64,000 nucleotides of DNA from Heterobilharzia americana (lineage: Eukaryota > Platyhelminthes > Trematoda > Strigeidida > Schistosomatidae): positions 112,214,701 through 112,278,700 of the forward strand of contig OX104134.1 in assembly GCA_944470555.2 (NCBI GenBank). The letters run 5' to 3'. Within the stretch, counting starts at the first letter, position 1, and each line of letters opens with the position of its first letter. Below the pieces are notes generated by a model. The model had not been told where the DNA came from, made no database searches, and saw nothing but the letters and a program-made list of their open reading frames with translations. Shown here piece by piece: positions 24,901 to 32,320 of this stretch. The translations under genes were made by a program, and so were the position numbers.

Positions 24901-27732
24901 ATGAGGAAAAACTTTCGCATTACAATTTCAACTGCACTTAGTAAAACATACCGTCAAATCATGGTCATCCGATAAAGGTAAGGATTTAGCATATGCATCA
25001 ACTGCTGCTTCTAAGAAATGATCAGCATCTTTTTTCAGTGCAGTTAACTCAATATCTTCGAGAGCTGATTGACGTTGGAGTAATCGTAATAATCGACTGG
25101 GTAAAATACAGAAAAGTAGCACAGGTTTTACTTATGTACAACAGAACTAAAATAGAAACATTGAAGGTGATAAGACCAAGATTTATATCAAGATAAACAA
25201 AAAAATTTCATTACATCTATACTCGTTGTGGTCTATATATATTGTTTACGATTAATGGATGGTTGATCAGAAATGAGCAGCTAACTGTACATAACGCATG
25301 TTCAATTATTTATATATATAACCAATCTTCCATCAACAATGTAGGCATTATAGAAGGATAGAGGTATGAGTAGTGGTTGCATATCTACTTCTCATACACG
25401 AGTACAGAATACAGCAGTAGACAAATGCATTTGCAGTCTGATATTCACAGTTGTTTTCTTGATATTGCACCAAGAAATAGTCTAAGTAACATACGACAGA
25501 CATAACATACAGCTTTAATCTGAATAATAGTTATTAAGAAAGACCTCTGTATGCTATGAAGGAGACTATTTCAGCTGGCTGATTACAGGATGATGGTCTT
25601 ATAAAAGTGGGCAATACCATTACGTTTGATAAACAACCCTGATCTTCTAAAAGACATTGAAAAATCACAACTAGACGTTTGTTACCACAACAGATACATA
25701 GTGACGGAATCTACTGGTTCGCCTCGCATTCATGAATGAAAACAACTAAGTCGATCTTTTGTACGACATGTTGAGTCTTAAGGTCCAGAAATGCACCAAG
25801 ACTGGGATTCTTTTTAATAGAGTGGTTAATGATAACAAAACACACTACGTATTTTAAACTTTACATGAACACATTAAAAATACAAAAAATTGAACTTACC
25901 AGCACGAAAAACTGACAGTTTTTCGTGACCTTGTCTTTGAATACCAGTCGCTTGGTGGGAAGATCACTAGTTGTAATATGGTGTAGTGCGACATTCATAA
26001 AAAATGAACGGAAAAAAGACTTCTTACTGCTCTCACTTGATAAAGGGCAGACAAGTACTACAAAACTGGTTCACACGAATGCGTGCACTTGCTACCCGTA
26101 TTGAATCACTCACTACGAAACGAAGGCAGATCTCAGTGGCAAATGAAACAGGCGTTCTTCCTTCCTTAAGCCACTGTGCAAAGTGAACTGGCCGCAGCAT
26201 TCTAGTGAAACCAGTTAGACTTGCCGACACTGTGTGGAGTTTTTGATGCAACACAAAATTTTAATGAATTAGAAATCTAAACACATGAACTAACTTCTCA
26301 TCACAATTAATTCTTTGTCGGGTGCTTTTTTACGTCGTTATAACCATATTACATATTACAGGTGGCATTTAGATTTCCGTAAAATTGTTGTAATAGATTT
26401 TTCGTTCCCATAAATAAACAACATCCATCATAAATGCAGAAAAATAGAAAGTTTATGAAAACAATCGTGCACAAAAGAATTCAATGGATACCTACCTCTG
26501 TTCACCTAAATTTGACAAATCAACAACGTTCTTTTGAGCCTGTTTCAAGAAATTCCGTCTTGCTGCAAACTCAGATGAAGTTAAATAAGCATCTAAGGCA
26601 GTAAACTGTGCATCACAATATTTAGCCAAAGTCGCATAAGCACTGGCATTCAGGTTTACACTTAAACGTTGGGCTAGAGCTATAGCCTAAAGATGAAATT
26701 ATTGAGAAGAATGGATGGTAAGATAATACAACCAGATCACAAGAACCAAATAAAGTGTAGCCACTAAAATAACAAAAAATTATTTTTCTCCTCTAAATAT
26801 CCTTAGCACATTCAGATGGCATAAGATTTCACAATAAAACTTCACTGCAACAAACCAAGTTTACCGAATCATGAGTGCTACATTATTCAGCGTAATTTTT
26901 CAGGGCACTTATACATAAAATAGTTTTTACGTTTACATTCACTTCAAAAAGCGGCCCAGCATTCTACTAAATTTTGGTTAGTTTCTGTATTTTTTAATTC
27001 GATTCTTAATGCACTAGCTTCAAGATGCATACTACATGGGTGAATAATATGCAGCAACAATGTAGTATCAGTAGCTCATCTTGTACAATTACAGGTAATA
27101 AGCTTCAAGTTTTTAGGGTAGAGAATTGAGCTACCCACGCTTATGCAACAGTTGTACAATGTAGTAGTTACAATGATTACAGGATGAGAAAACAGAAGCT
27201 ACATCTGAAAACTGTAGATGGTTGCTCTAGTTGTACATTAAAATATTGATTGGTTGTCAATGTACTAAAAGAAACTGTTAAATCACAAGAGAAATAGAGT
27301 AATCCAGAACAAGGCAAGATTGTTCACACTTTACGAGAGCAAAAATAAGCCAATCGTGAGGTATACAGGTAGGTGCTTGAAAATGATGATTATGATACAA
27401 TCATTAAAGTCATTTGAAACCTCAACTTAAATCTATGAACAACTACGGAATCAGATGAAATTCAAGCCGAAAATGAAAATCTCACGAATTAATAATGAAC
27501 AGGATTAAATAGCTTGTTAGTGCACAATAGCGAGACTGAAAAAATAGTGAAAGGTAAATAAAATGTACATCAAGTAAACTTGACTTACAGGGTTAATATA
27601 GCTACGCAAAAGATCGACGGCACTTTTCGTTCGCGATTCATACAGGAGGTCACATAAAACAGTAATACCATGCAAATAACATCTCATATAGTCGTCCAAC
27701 AATTCAGAAGATTCATTCGCTTTTCCTACCGA
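1567..27732 (-). CDS. ATM: ATM/TEL1-family serine/threonine kinase, C-terminal 839 residues in 13 exons (partial gene)
   Basis: Nuclear PI3K-like kinase that signals DNA double-strand breaks. Exons in transcript order: 27589-27732, 26496-26686, 24952-25096, 23455-23652, 19256-19423, 17542-17701, 15616-15923, 14212-14361, 13866-14080, 11395-11599, 10105-10266, 6184-6421, 1567-1802. They sum to 2520 nt, every junction has GT/AG borders, and phases match throughout. Numbering from the first exon seen, residues 1-330 are FAT-like helices. The kinase domain has the ATP-binding lysine in RQLVKG (425), the DRHPHN loop (Asp602, Asn607) and DFG (Asp621). The FATC tail ends [13 protein letters not shown], close to human ATM NLSRLFPGWKAWV. 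Human ATM has DLG where this protein has DFG. The N-terminal two thirds is missing from my reading; it may lie upstream of 27732 among transposons or outside the window. Alignment is from memory of the family, not a search. Confidence 0.93.
1803..4329. other. ATM-like last intron, left part; no gene seen
   Basis: About 2.5 kb of AT-rich intron. Short open frames on both strands (for example 2112-2399 and 2727-2939) have no recognisable motif and look like chance. I see no transposon protein remnant here. Confidence 0.4.
4330..5720 (-). mobile_element. Degenerate RTE-like LINE, RT remnant and 3' end
   Basis: Minus-strand fragments in the right order for a LINE reverse transcriptase. About 5460-5560 gives a [19 protein letters not shown] block. 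About 5380-5440 gives FLDLRAAF (RT motif A). 5000-5145 gives the thumb start [17 protein letters not shown]. Frames are broken repeatedly. The 3' part (4330-4790) contains a hammerhead-like sequence. Same broad family as 1-600 and 56327-58260, but more diverged. Not functional. Confidence 0.7.
4388..4443 (-). ncRNA. Degenerate hammerhead ribozyme of schistosome type
   Basis: The minus strand has the parts of the schistosome satellite hammerhead in order: ATCCAG of stem I, the core GTGACGA, a stem II hairpin GTCC..GGAC with a CAAACA loop, the core GAAAC, and CTGGAACCCAC closing stem I. From memory the active form has CTGATGA as its core, so position C3 is changed to G here. The short stem III is also mismatched, and the cleavage triplet reads TTC instead of GTC. 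It is therefore probably an inactive fossil of a Smalpha-like SINE or related element. Confidence 0.7.
5721..6183. other. ATM-like intron segment; nothing recognised
   Basis: AT-rich intronic DNA beside the FATC-linker exon. No motif, repeat or coding remnant recognised. Confidence 0.4.
6184..6421 (-). CDS. ATM: ATM-like exon, kinase C-lobe end and regulatory segment
   Basis: Residues 683-761 plus one base. It starts [17 protein letters not shown] (human VLLYDPLFDWTMNPLKAL). It then runs into about 45 polar residues rich in Ser, Asn, Gln, Asp and Glu that replace the human linker before FATC. The acceptor is TTATTTTATTCAG and the donor AAAG|GTAATT. Confidence 0.94.
6422..7559. other. ATM-like intron segment; nothing recognised
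   Basis: Intronic DNA upstream of the 6184-6421 exon. A 79-codon plus-strand open frame at 6887-7126 has no family resemblance I can identify and no splice or promoter context. I treat it as chance. Confidence 0.4.
7560..9260 (-). mobile_element. Penelope-like element (RT plus GIY-YIG endonuclease), degenerate
   Basis: Minus strand, in order: a broken N-terminal part (8806-9105), then reverse transcriptase at 8241-8720. The RT has [15 protein letters not shown] (motif A region), [27 protein letters not shown] (catalytic YMDD with paired Asp) and [13 protein letters not shown]. Then at about 7620-7860 comes a GIY-YIG nuclease core, [16 protein letters not shown], followed after a frameshift by [12 protein letters not shown] plus GIY-YIG in this order defines Penelope-like elements. 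Several frameshifts make it inactive. It sits in the intron between the 6184 and 10105 ATM-like exons. Confidence 0.85.
9261..10104. other. ATM-like intron segment; nothing recognised
   Basis: AT-rich intron between the Penelope-like remnant and the PETVPF exon. It may include terminal sequence of the Penelope-like element, but no boundary is visible. Confidence 0.35.
10105..10266 (-). CDS. ATM: ATM-like exon, kinase C-lobe
   Basis: Residues 629-682. It begins [19 protein letters not shown], the equivalent of human [19 protein letters not shown]. The acceptor is GAACCTTTTCAG and the donor CAG|GTATAG. Phase 0 at both ends. Confidence 0.96.
10407..10480 (-). repeat. Stem-loop with hammerhead-like core
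   Basis: On the minus strand ACTAACT and AGTTAGT form an outer stem around CAGATGA, a short hairpin and CGAAACGTC. The spacing resembles the minimal type I hammerhead reported from Penelope-like elements (CTGANGA, stem II, GAAAC, GTC). One core base differs (CAG instead of CTG), and the inner helix is poor. It could equally be a chance stem-loop. Confidence 0.3.
10481..11394. other. ATM-like intron segment; nothing recognised
   Basis: Intronic sequence with short unremarkable open frames on both strands (10516-10719, 11013-11204). No domain, repeat or splice context supports coding. Confidence 0.35.
11395..11599 (-). CDS. ATM: ATM-like exon, catalytic and activation loops
   Basis: Residues 561-628. 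It holds [20 protein letters not shown], the catalytic [10 protein letters not shown] and the metal-binding [10 protein letters not shown]. Human ATM reads GDRHVQNILI and HIDLGVAFEQ. The exon starts with one base completing the lysine codon and ends CAA|GTAAGT in phase 0. Confidence 0.97.
11600..12129. other. ATM-like intron segment; nothing recognised
   Basis: No coding or repeat signature beyond the approach to the 12130-12209 repeat tail. The short repeat probably extends leftwards by an unknown distance. Confidence 0.35.
12130..12209 (+). repeat. 3' end of a short repeat with AATAAA and (TAT)n tail
   Basis: Contains ACTGAGAATTGCATACTGTA, then TTTGGAATAAAGC and a run of TAT triplets. The same block occurs near 19018-19075 (plus) and 21135-21260 (minus). 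A constant 3' end with a microsatellite tail is typical of RTE-mobilised LINE or SINE copies. Confidence 0.6.
12210..13865. other. ATM-like intron segment with two unassigned open frames
   Basis: Plus-strand 12814-13110 (98 codons, hydrophobic C-terminus) and minus-strand 13162-13377 (71 codons, charged, containing [20 protein letters not shown]) are open but resemble no family I know. Neither has the phase-compatible borders needed to be an ATM exon. An AATAAA occurs at about 13622. They could be a decayed mobile element or chance. Confidence 0.35.
13866..14080 (-). CDS. ATM: ATM-like exon, kinase domain
   Basis: Residues 489-559 plus two bases. It contains [20 protein letters not shown] and [12 protein letters not shown], matching human [20 protein letters not shown] and GAHKRYRPNDFS. 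The acceptor is GTCACCTCAG and the donor is ACAAA|GTAAAT. Confidence 0.96.
14212..14361 (-). CDS. ATM: ATM-like exon, kinase domain
   Basis: Residues 439-488, starting [10 protein letters not shown] and ending LCIRTYK. It joins MQQ to VFTAANLLL and RTYK to VVPVSQ exactly as the family order MQQVFQMCNTLL ... CTYKVVPLSQ predicts. The segment between (about residues 449-480) is longer than the human linker and differs from it. The acceptor is AACTTGTAG and the donor AAA|GTAAGA. Confidence 0.93.
14362..15615. other. ATM-like intron with an orphan exon-like open frame
   Basis: Intron between the RQDAVMQQ exon and the next kinase exon. On the minus strand 14863-15085 is open, has a protein-like composition ([20 protein letters not shown], then an acidic [11 protein letters not shown]) and ends at a consensus donor G|GTAAGT. 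Including it would break the ATM frame (see findings). Confidence 0.4.
15616..15923 (-). CDS. ATM: ATM-like exon, kinase N-lobe
   Basis: Largest exon, residues 337-438. It starts SIPLP, runs through VTVPT and the glycine-rich [19 protein letters not shown] segment, and ends in [18 protein letters not shown], nearly identical to human [18 protein letters not shown]. Lys425 is the expected ATP-contacting lysine. The acceptor is TTTTCATTTTCAG and the donor is CAG|GTTTGT, phase 0. Confidence 0.96.
15924..17058. other. ATM-like intron; possible repeat around 16030-16450
   Basis: The two strands have overlapping open frames at 16075-16441 with slightly higher GC, suggesting an old inserted repeat. 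No retroelement motif is recognisable. Exon phases on either side show that it is not ATM coding sequence. Confidence 0.35.
17059..17300. repeat. Long imperfect palindrome (arms about 110 nt)
   Basis: Left arm 17059-17168 and right arm 17187-17300 are inverted copies separated by an 18-nt loop. Matching blocks include ACTAGATATAGTT (outer), TGTTTGAAATGAAATGA (middle) and CTGGTCC.AGCTTCT.CAG (inner). By eye roughly 80-85% pairs. It lies in an ATM-like intron. It could be a fold-back transposon, two repeats in inverted orientation, or a hairpin RNA source. Confidence 0.8.
17542..17701 (-). CDS. ATM: ATM-like exon, FAT to kinase linker
   Basis: Residues 283-335 and the first base of codon 336. 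[18 protein letters not shown] matches human LCDAYIILANLDATQWKT. The acceptor is TTGTCTTTTAG and the donor is GCAG|GTAAAA. The split aspartate codon is completed at 15923, which excludes the open frame at 16178-16441 as an intervening exon. Confidence 0.92.
17702..18918. other. ATM-like intron; no gene seen
   Basis: AT-rich. A 76-codon plus-strand frame at 18437-18667 is basic and unrecognised. Nothing further is supported. Confidence 0.35.
18919..18978. repeat. (AT)n microsatellite, about 30 units
   Basis: Uninterrupted alternating AT tract of about 60 nt inside an ATM-like intron. Length is likely to be polymorphic. Confidence 0.97.
18990..19075 (+). repeat. Second copy of the AATAAA / TAT-tail repeat end
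   Basis: ATACTGAGAAATCTGTACTG followed by GGTTTGGAATAAAC and (ATT)n, like 12130-12209. It immediately follows the (AT)n tract, which may mark its upstream edge. Confidence 0.55.
19256..19423 (-). CDS. ATM: ATM-like exon, end of FAT region
   Basis: Residues 227-282 with the conserved [20 protein letters not shown] block (human [20 protein letters not shown]). The donor is GAG|GTTAGT. The acceptor is taken after TTCTACTTGTGAAG because it keeps phase 0. A nearby AG after CGAATAG is possible but would remove conserved residues. Confidence 0.88.
19925..21130 (-). mobile_element. Degenerate RTE-like LINE, RT C-terminal part and 3' end
   Basis: Positions 19925-20480 are a diverged version of the 3' region seen at 1-480 and 23980-24480. 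Upstream (higher coordinates) the minus strand gives [12 protein letters not shown] (decayed [14 protein letters not shown] motif C) at about 20860 and LNFIDW (decayed LNFIDFEKAF) near 21120. Multiple stops and frameshifts. It lies in an ATM-like intron. Confidence 0.65.
21135..21260 (-). repeat. Third copy of the AATAAA / TAT-tail repeat end
   Basis: Reverse orientation: (TAA)n at 21137-21152, then AACTTTATTCCAAACAACATG and TACAGTATGGAATTCTCAGC, the complement of the block at 12130-12209. The copy probably extends to higher coordinates. Confidence 0.6.
21261..22874. other. ATM-like intron; no gene seen
   Basis: Short open frames on both strands at 21236-21553 and elsewhere are unrecognised. 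No splice-consistent ATM exon or clear transposon protein remnant found. Confidence 0.35.
22875..23125 (+). mobile_element. LINE C-terminal tail fragment
   Basis: Plus strand gives [20 protein letters not shown] and, further on, a [22 protein letters not shown] segment. This is the tail after RT in the same RTE-like family (consensus remembered as RWLGHVLRMPTHRLPRRA). Short, decayed, opposite in orientation to the neighbouring fragments. Confidence 0.7.
23455..23652 (-). CDS. ATM: ATM-like exon, FAT region
   Basis: Residues 161-226, containing IFRLISLWL and [13 protein letters not shown], equivalent to human FRLCSLWL and KFLPLMYQLAARM. The acceptor is TTTCATCCCAG. The donor GTGGGT is weak but is the only GT that keeps the reading frame. 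Phase 0 at both ends. Confidence 0.92.
23980..24662 (-). mobile_element. 5'-truncated RTE-like LINE copy, near-identical to 1-600
   Basis: 24476-24661 on the minus strand encodes [20 protein letters not shown] and [19 protein letters not shown], the LINE C-terminal tail. 23980-24475 is its 3' untranslated region. Only a handful of substitutions and one-base indels separate it from 1-590. It lies between the 23455 and 24952 ATM-like exons, so it was inserted into the intron. Confidence 0.8.
24952..25096 (-). CDS. ATM: ATM-like exon, FAT region
   Basis: Residues 113-160. The stretch [20 protein letters not shown] corresponds to human [22 protein letters not shown]. It starts with one base completing a split codon and ends ACG|GTATGT in phase 0. 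The acceptor follows TTTTACCCAG. Confidence 0.93.
25097..26495. other. ATM-like intron with an unassigned open frame at 26033-26254
   Basis: The 73-codon minus-strand frame (containing [19 protein letters not shown]) looks protein-like but cannot be an ATM exon, because the exons on either side join in phase without it. A perfect 25-nt hairpin lies at 25903-25927. Confidence 0.4.
25903..25927. repeat. Perfect 12-bp inverted repeat
   Basis: CACGAAAAACTG and its reverse complement flank a single base. It is followed on the minus strand by a consensus donor-like CTG|GTAAGT. It may be the end of a small inverted-repeat element. Confidence 0.8.
26496..26686 (-). CDS. ATM: ATM-like exon, FAT region
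   Basis: Residues 49-111 plus two bases of codon 112. It contains [21 protein letters not shown], which lines up with the human ATM stretch [21 protein letters not shown] and is diagnostic of ATM rather than ATR or mTOR. The donor is CAGAG|GTAGGT. The acceptor is CATCTTTAG. The split serine codon is completed by the exon at 25096. Confidence 0.93.
26687..27588. other. ATM-like intron; nothing recognised
   Basis: AT-rich intron, no coding, repeat or regulatory signature I can support. Confidence 0.4.
27589..27732 (-). CDS. ATM: ATM-like exon (first one recognised), FAT region
   Basis: Encodes residues 1-48 (begins [15 protein letters not shown], ends LLRSYINP). The acceptor follows a TTTTTAG tract and the donor is CCT|GTAAGT. 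Both ends are phase 0, so it must be an internal exon with coding sequence upstream. The match to ATM (VLCDLLYES aligned with the GKWLAET region) is modest alone. It is supported by the much stronger next exon, which continues in phase. Confidence 0.82.
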
Positions 27733-29333
27733 CTAAAAAGAAAGTTATTTTGGCGTACAACAGGCTCATAAAAATCAGAGTTCAGAAGAAACTAGAAGTT
27801 CCAAATATTTCACCAAAAAAGGTTACATGCAGTCAGTTTTCTCACGTGGAAGACAAATGAATCCTTGTTTATGATCGCTACAACGTGACTAACCAATAAA
27901 CGATTTCAAAAAGACAGACAATCAACTGTAGAAATGATTGATACGGGATAATATAGACTTTTGATTAACAATTATCACCTCCATACCAACGTTAGAAAAA
28001 AAACTTGCTGAACAGAGGCATATCCTTTCCGAAAATTATCGAATCACTTTAAAGATCACCCTAACAACCTCTGAATAACTACCTAGATCTCTTTATCTTG
28101 AGAAAGTACCTTTTGTATAGCAAATAAGTCTACTTGTTAGCTACTATCCATCATTGAAACGTGACCTTTAGAGCTACTCAGAATTGAAAACACGCTTCAA
28201 TGCAGCATACATGGACCCAGTCTTTCGTTGAACACTTGGACATCAAATTTGGTGAACTAGTCACCTTTGGATTCCGTCCACATCGATTAAGTGTCGGAAC
28301 TGGTGTAGCCTTGTCGACTAGGTGGCTGGTATGTGACAGTCCCCTTTAAGACCTCGTGTCAGACGTGATGGCAATAGCATCTCTAGCATCATAATCTGAT
28401 ACTGTATTGGACTGACAGCCATCATTACTATAGGAGTGATTTTAATCAATAAAATTCCGACAGCTTCCTGAATTAGAGTTGGCCAATGCTTACAGTAGAA
28501 GTCACATATGTGACGGTAATACCGCCATTTGAATCAAGACGTGTTGTGACTTGCAGAATTATCATAATTATTACCTTTCATAAAAATCTCTGTTGACTGC
28601 TATTCTTATAGGTTCCATGAGGCACTTTTACCAAATACTTCTATTCTTGAAATTCTGTATCCCCTCGTCTTCGTTTTTCCTTCTCTTCTGCAAATGCTGC
28701 TCTAAAATTAGGCACGGTGAAACTGATATCCCACCTATTCGAACTACTGCGGGAAAACTACATTTTTCTTCAACCAGTAGCAAGTACAGAAGCTTTGTAT
28801 TTTCATCCAATCACAAAACTATGTGCTCCAAAACTACTACCTAACGTAGTAATTGCACATCCGACGAACCTTTTGTGAAATTAAACTACCACTATTATGC
28901 TGCTTGTCGAAAAATACTCGCAATTTACAAACTCTGCAGCCTTTATGTTCATATTAAATATAAGTGTTATTTGCAACCACTTCTTTTTGTAGTGACATTC
29001 AATGCACGAAATTTCCTAATTCGCGCGAGTCAGATAAAGCGTTAGTTGTCGTTTGCTGATTGGTCAGTGCGATATAGCCCATACAACAGAAAAACGGTAT
29101 TTCTAATTTTGGAAACATTGAGGCTTCGTTCATGCGTTGGACCGACGCGTTTTTGTAACAATAAGCATTTGTAAAGCCACATTAAAATGACCTTTTGTAA
29201 CAGCGGTAGCGAATCTTGCGCGCCAAATCGCCAATTGCTCCTTCTCATTTTGCACTCATATTTCTTCATTGTCTCGAAAGTACGAATTAATGAAGTCCTA
29301 GTAACTACAAAGTTTAACCAGACTGTTATCGTT

Positions 29334-29372
<39 letters not shown>

Positions 29373-29698
29373 CTTTTGCTTTCAGCTTACAAGACAATTT
29401 TCGATAAATTATCATTTCTGTGCATTTGGGGTGAGTTACTATTCTGGTAATACTTCTCTCACATTTCTTCCTTTTGGAAATACGAAATTAATTCGACCTC
29501 GTGGAAGACCGACAGGTGTGGAAACCTTGGACATCCATTATCTCATTCTGCACTGTACATTGATTCTACTAATACAAAACTGCCGATTATCTTTAAGCAA
29601 TGAAGCTTTAATGGCCAAAACGGTCGAACTGGTATAACTATGCAATCACGCTTGCAAACTGATGTGTACTTGAATTCGAAAGGATAAATTATAGTTAA
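27733..29698. other. Region upstream of the first recognised ATM-like exon
   Basis: It must contain, or be followed by, further ATM exons, because the 27589-27732 exon begins inside the coding sequence. None was recognised. It holds an unassigned minus-strand frame (28628-28810) and a (TA)n tract at 29338-29369. A GATTGGTC (CCAAT-like) occurs at about 29059 but without other promoter support. Confidence 0.35.
29338..29369. repeat. (TA)n microsatellite
   Basis: About 32 nt of alternating TA. Confidence 0.95.
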
Positions 29699-30005
29699 TT
29701 TAGGATTTGTCCTGCGGCGAACTTGACAGACTCAAAGACCAACCACCAATTATTCGGACTTACTACGTACACACGAGTACGAGACCAAGGAAGGACACGA
29801 TAGCTTAGTCGGATGGAATAGTATATTTCGACGGTTGTGCAAAGATACCGATGCTTCCCAACTAACTGGCTAGAGAGTCGAATACGAGCAGTGCAACGTA
29901 ACACGACAGCTTGCCAAATGGCGAGGATGCCCGACCGAGTGCCTTCAGCTTAGCGTTCCGGTCAAACTATCAGGGTCAGCATGACTGTCGAAAGTCGTCG
30001 AACCC
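29699..30005 (-). repeat. Truncated 3' LTR
   Basis: Matches the LTR at 41680-42023 in reverse orientation, more diverged (roughly 85-90% by eye). Near 30005 it passes straight into the internal sequence GTGGGTT.TGA..ACCCTAAG, which in the plus-strand copy lies before the polypurine tract. A small deletion across the tract and the LTR start is therefore visible. Confidence 0.8.
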
Positions 30006-30472
30006 AGTGGGTTGTGATGACCCTAAGACGATACCAGCCGGAAGTAAAACACCGGTGGTTTCTCCACTGGTAAAACTCTTCCGATGGGCTCACTGCGTGA
30101 GGTGGCCCCTGGTTGTCTGAACTTATTCTAGGGTGTCGTGGCAAGTGAAAAAAAAGTGAATCGCGGTCCCCAGTTTCCTTTGATGTTCCATCCGGTGCTC
30201 GTTGCACCTGGAATATAAATAAAAGTCTTTAATACCATGAAAACGTTTCGTAAAAATGGGAATTATGTATGTACAAATATATCGGAAGTAAAGTTAACGC
30301 TTATTCTCACCGTTTTCCTTCTTCTAAAGTTTCATTACATGGTAACAAAAAGTTGATGTGAAAAGGCGAAATGTACGAGGAGTCTCTCATTGCTGGTGAA
30401 TAAGAAAAATAGTGCCTTGGAGAAAGAATATTGAATTCAAAAAATATGGTTGGCACATCTTATTTCACACCA

Positions 30473-32296
30473 CTAAGTTGAAGACGACTTCAAATACTCC
30501 GGGAACCTGACGGTTCGACCTGGTCGTGTTTTCTGTTGCGCCGATGGTTGCTGTAACTGTGCATTACCAGACACATCGTCAAGAATTTTGATGATTGAGC
30601 TATCCGTCGGTCGGCTGTGGCCGGCTGAAACGTCACTTATAATGGGGTTGCCTTCGAAATAAGCTGGTTTCAAACGGTCGATACTGACAGTATCTTCACG
30701 TCCGTCTCGCTCAATTATGTTGAATCTCTAGTGTCGCTTGATCGCTTTGAATGGCCCTTCGTAGGGTGGTTCGGGTGGTCGGCGAACGGCGTCGTGGCGA
30801 ATAAACACGTGTGATGTCTTTCGTAAACTGGGGTGAACGGAGACGTCAGTCTTTTGAGGTCTAACCGGAGATGGCCTAACTGAACGCATTGCCTTTGTAA
30901 GCCTGGTCACATACGATGCCCTGTCGGAAACATGTTCGAAAGTTGAAGGAGAAACAAACTCACCTGGTAGACGAAGAGTGGTCCCATAGACGAGTTCTGC
31001 AGGGGTACATCCAGCATCGACTTTCAAGGGGTTACGAATACCTAGTAGGACTAGAGGCAGAGCCTCGGTCCACTGAGGTATGTTTGCAGATGGAAGGGAG
31101 GCTTTCAGCTGTCGATGGAAACGCTCTACCATGCCATTTACCCGTGGATGGTAGGCTGTCGTTCGGAACCGGGTGCAACCTAGAAGTGCCGTTAGAGCGC
31201 GGAATAATCCACACTCAAATTGGCGCCCACGGTCGGTTGTGACTTAAGATGGACATCCGAAGTTCGCGATCCATCTTTCTACGAAAACGTGAGCTACTGT
31301 TTCAGCAGTAATATCCTTAATAGGTACTGCTTGCGGCCATTGTGTGAAACGATCAACACAAGTGAAAAGGTAGGTACATGCATTAGATTCTGGTAAGGGT
31401 CCTACTATATCTATATGGACGTGGTCGAAGCTCATGTCTGGGGCTAGAAATGAGCCTAAAGGGCCTTTCATGTGTTGCGTGACTTTGCACTTTTGACAAG
31501 CTAAGCACGACTGAGCCCACTCCTTAACGTCTTTGTTCATCCCAGGCCAGCAGAAACGCTGTGCGATAAGCCTGATGGTGGCTCGTACACCTGGATGGGA
31601 CAGTTTGTGCAACGCATTGAAGACGTTGCATCGACAACTCTTCGGAGCTATTGGGCGTGGTTGACTAGCAGAGACATCGCACAGAACTGTGTCCTCGTCT
31701 GATCCAACCGGACAGAGTTGCAGCTTGAGAGTTGTGGACGACAACTCATGATGCAGCTCAAGGTCTTCCTTTCGACGCCGGGTTAGTTCAACGAGATCAA
31801 CGCCCTCGATATGATTTATCTAAGCTATTCGTGATAGTGTACTGGCTACGGAGTTATTTGCTCGAGAAATGCGGCGGATGTCTGACGTGAACTGGGAAAT
31901 GTAATCCAGCTGTCGCGAGCCATGCGGGGAGTATTTGTCAGATGCCGAGCTGAGGGAAAAGGTTAACGGTTTGTGGTCTGTGAAAATAATGAAATCACTA
32001 CCTTCCACCGAATGTCGAAAGTGGCGTACAGAACAGTACATAGCTAGGAGTTCCCTACCAAATGTACCGTATCTTGTTTCCACGTCTTGCAGCCGCCTCG
32101 AGATGAAGGCTAACGGCTGCCGCTGGTTGTCAGTCAATTGCTGCAGAACTGCTCCAATTGCTGAGTCAGATGCATCAACAGCAGTACTCAAAGGAGCATT
32201 GGGGTCGCGATGCATGAGCATGGCTGTGTTTGAAATTGCTTCCTTGACTTTAGAGAAAGCAAGCCTAGTCACCTTGTCCAGAGTCAAGAAAGCCAT
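30473..32296 (-). pseudogene. gypsy-type pol remnant: RNase H and integrase
   Basis: One reading frame runs from 32296 to 30473 with no frameshift but three in-frame stops (at 31820, 31244 and 30728). RNase H (31820-32296) shows STAVDASDSAIGAVLQQ and FTDHKPL. Integrase has an HHCC zinc-binding start (LSHPGVRATIRLI ... CLACQKCK), DHVHIDIVGPL and TTDRG aspartates, and the catalytic Glu in MVERFHRQ. The end carries the typical DTVSIDRLKPAY tail. The stops make it a pseudogene. Confidence 0.88.
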
Positions 32297-32320
32297 TTGG
32301 GGGAAGTGTGTGACGCTACA

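Larger units (their letters stand above)
29699..32320 (-). mobile_element. LTR retrotransposon remnant (Ty3/gypsy, CsRn1/Boudicca-like), internally deleted
   Basis: Minus-strand element. Its 3' end (29699-30005) is the reverse complement of the 344-bp LTR at 41680-42023 but lacks the first LTR bases and the polypurine tract. Its 5' end (32297-32320) is only the first 24 or so bases of an LTR (TGTAGCGTCA...), fused directly to pol at the RNase H region. Gag, protease and most of RT are gone. Together with the complementary copy at 41680-44491 it represents one family. Confidence 0.85.

Noticed and set aside
26033..26254. Candidate ATM exon (WLKEGR resembles WLAET)
   Set aside because: The 26496-26686 exon already joins 24952-25096 in phase at the expected family position, and the resemblance is in the wrong order relative to the LAKYCDAQF block.
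29040..29270. Possible promoter (CCAAT-like GATTGGTC and higher GC)
   Set aside because: Single motif only; the first ATM exon seen is internal, so there is no transcript start to attach it to.
29699..32320. Target-site duplication for the minus-strand LTR remnant
   Set aside because: Flanks read GTAA and TTAA in element orientation, matching at three of four bases only. With such a short site this is not convincing.
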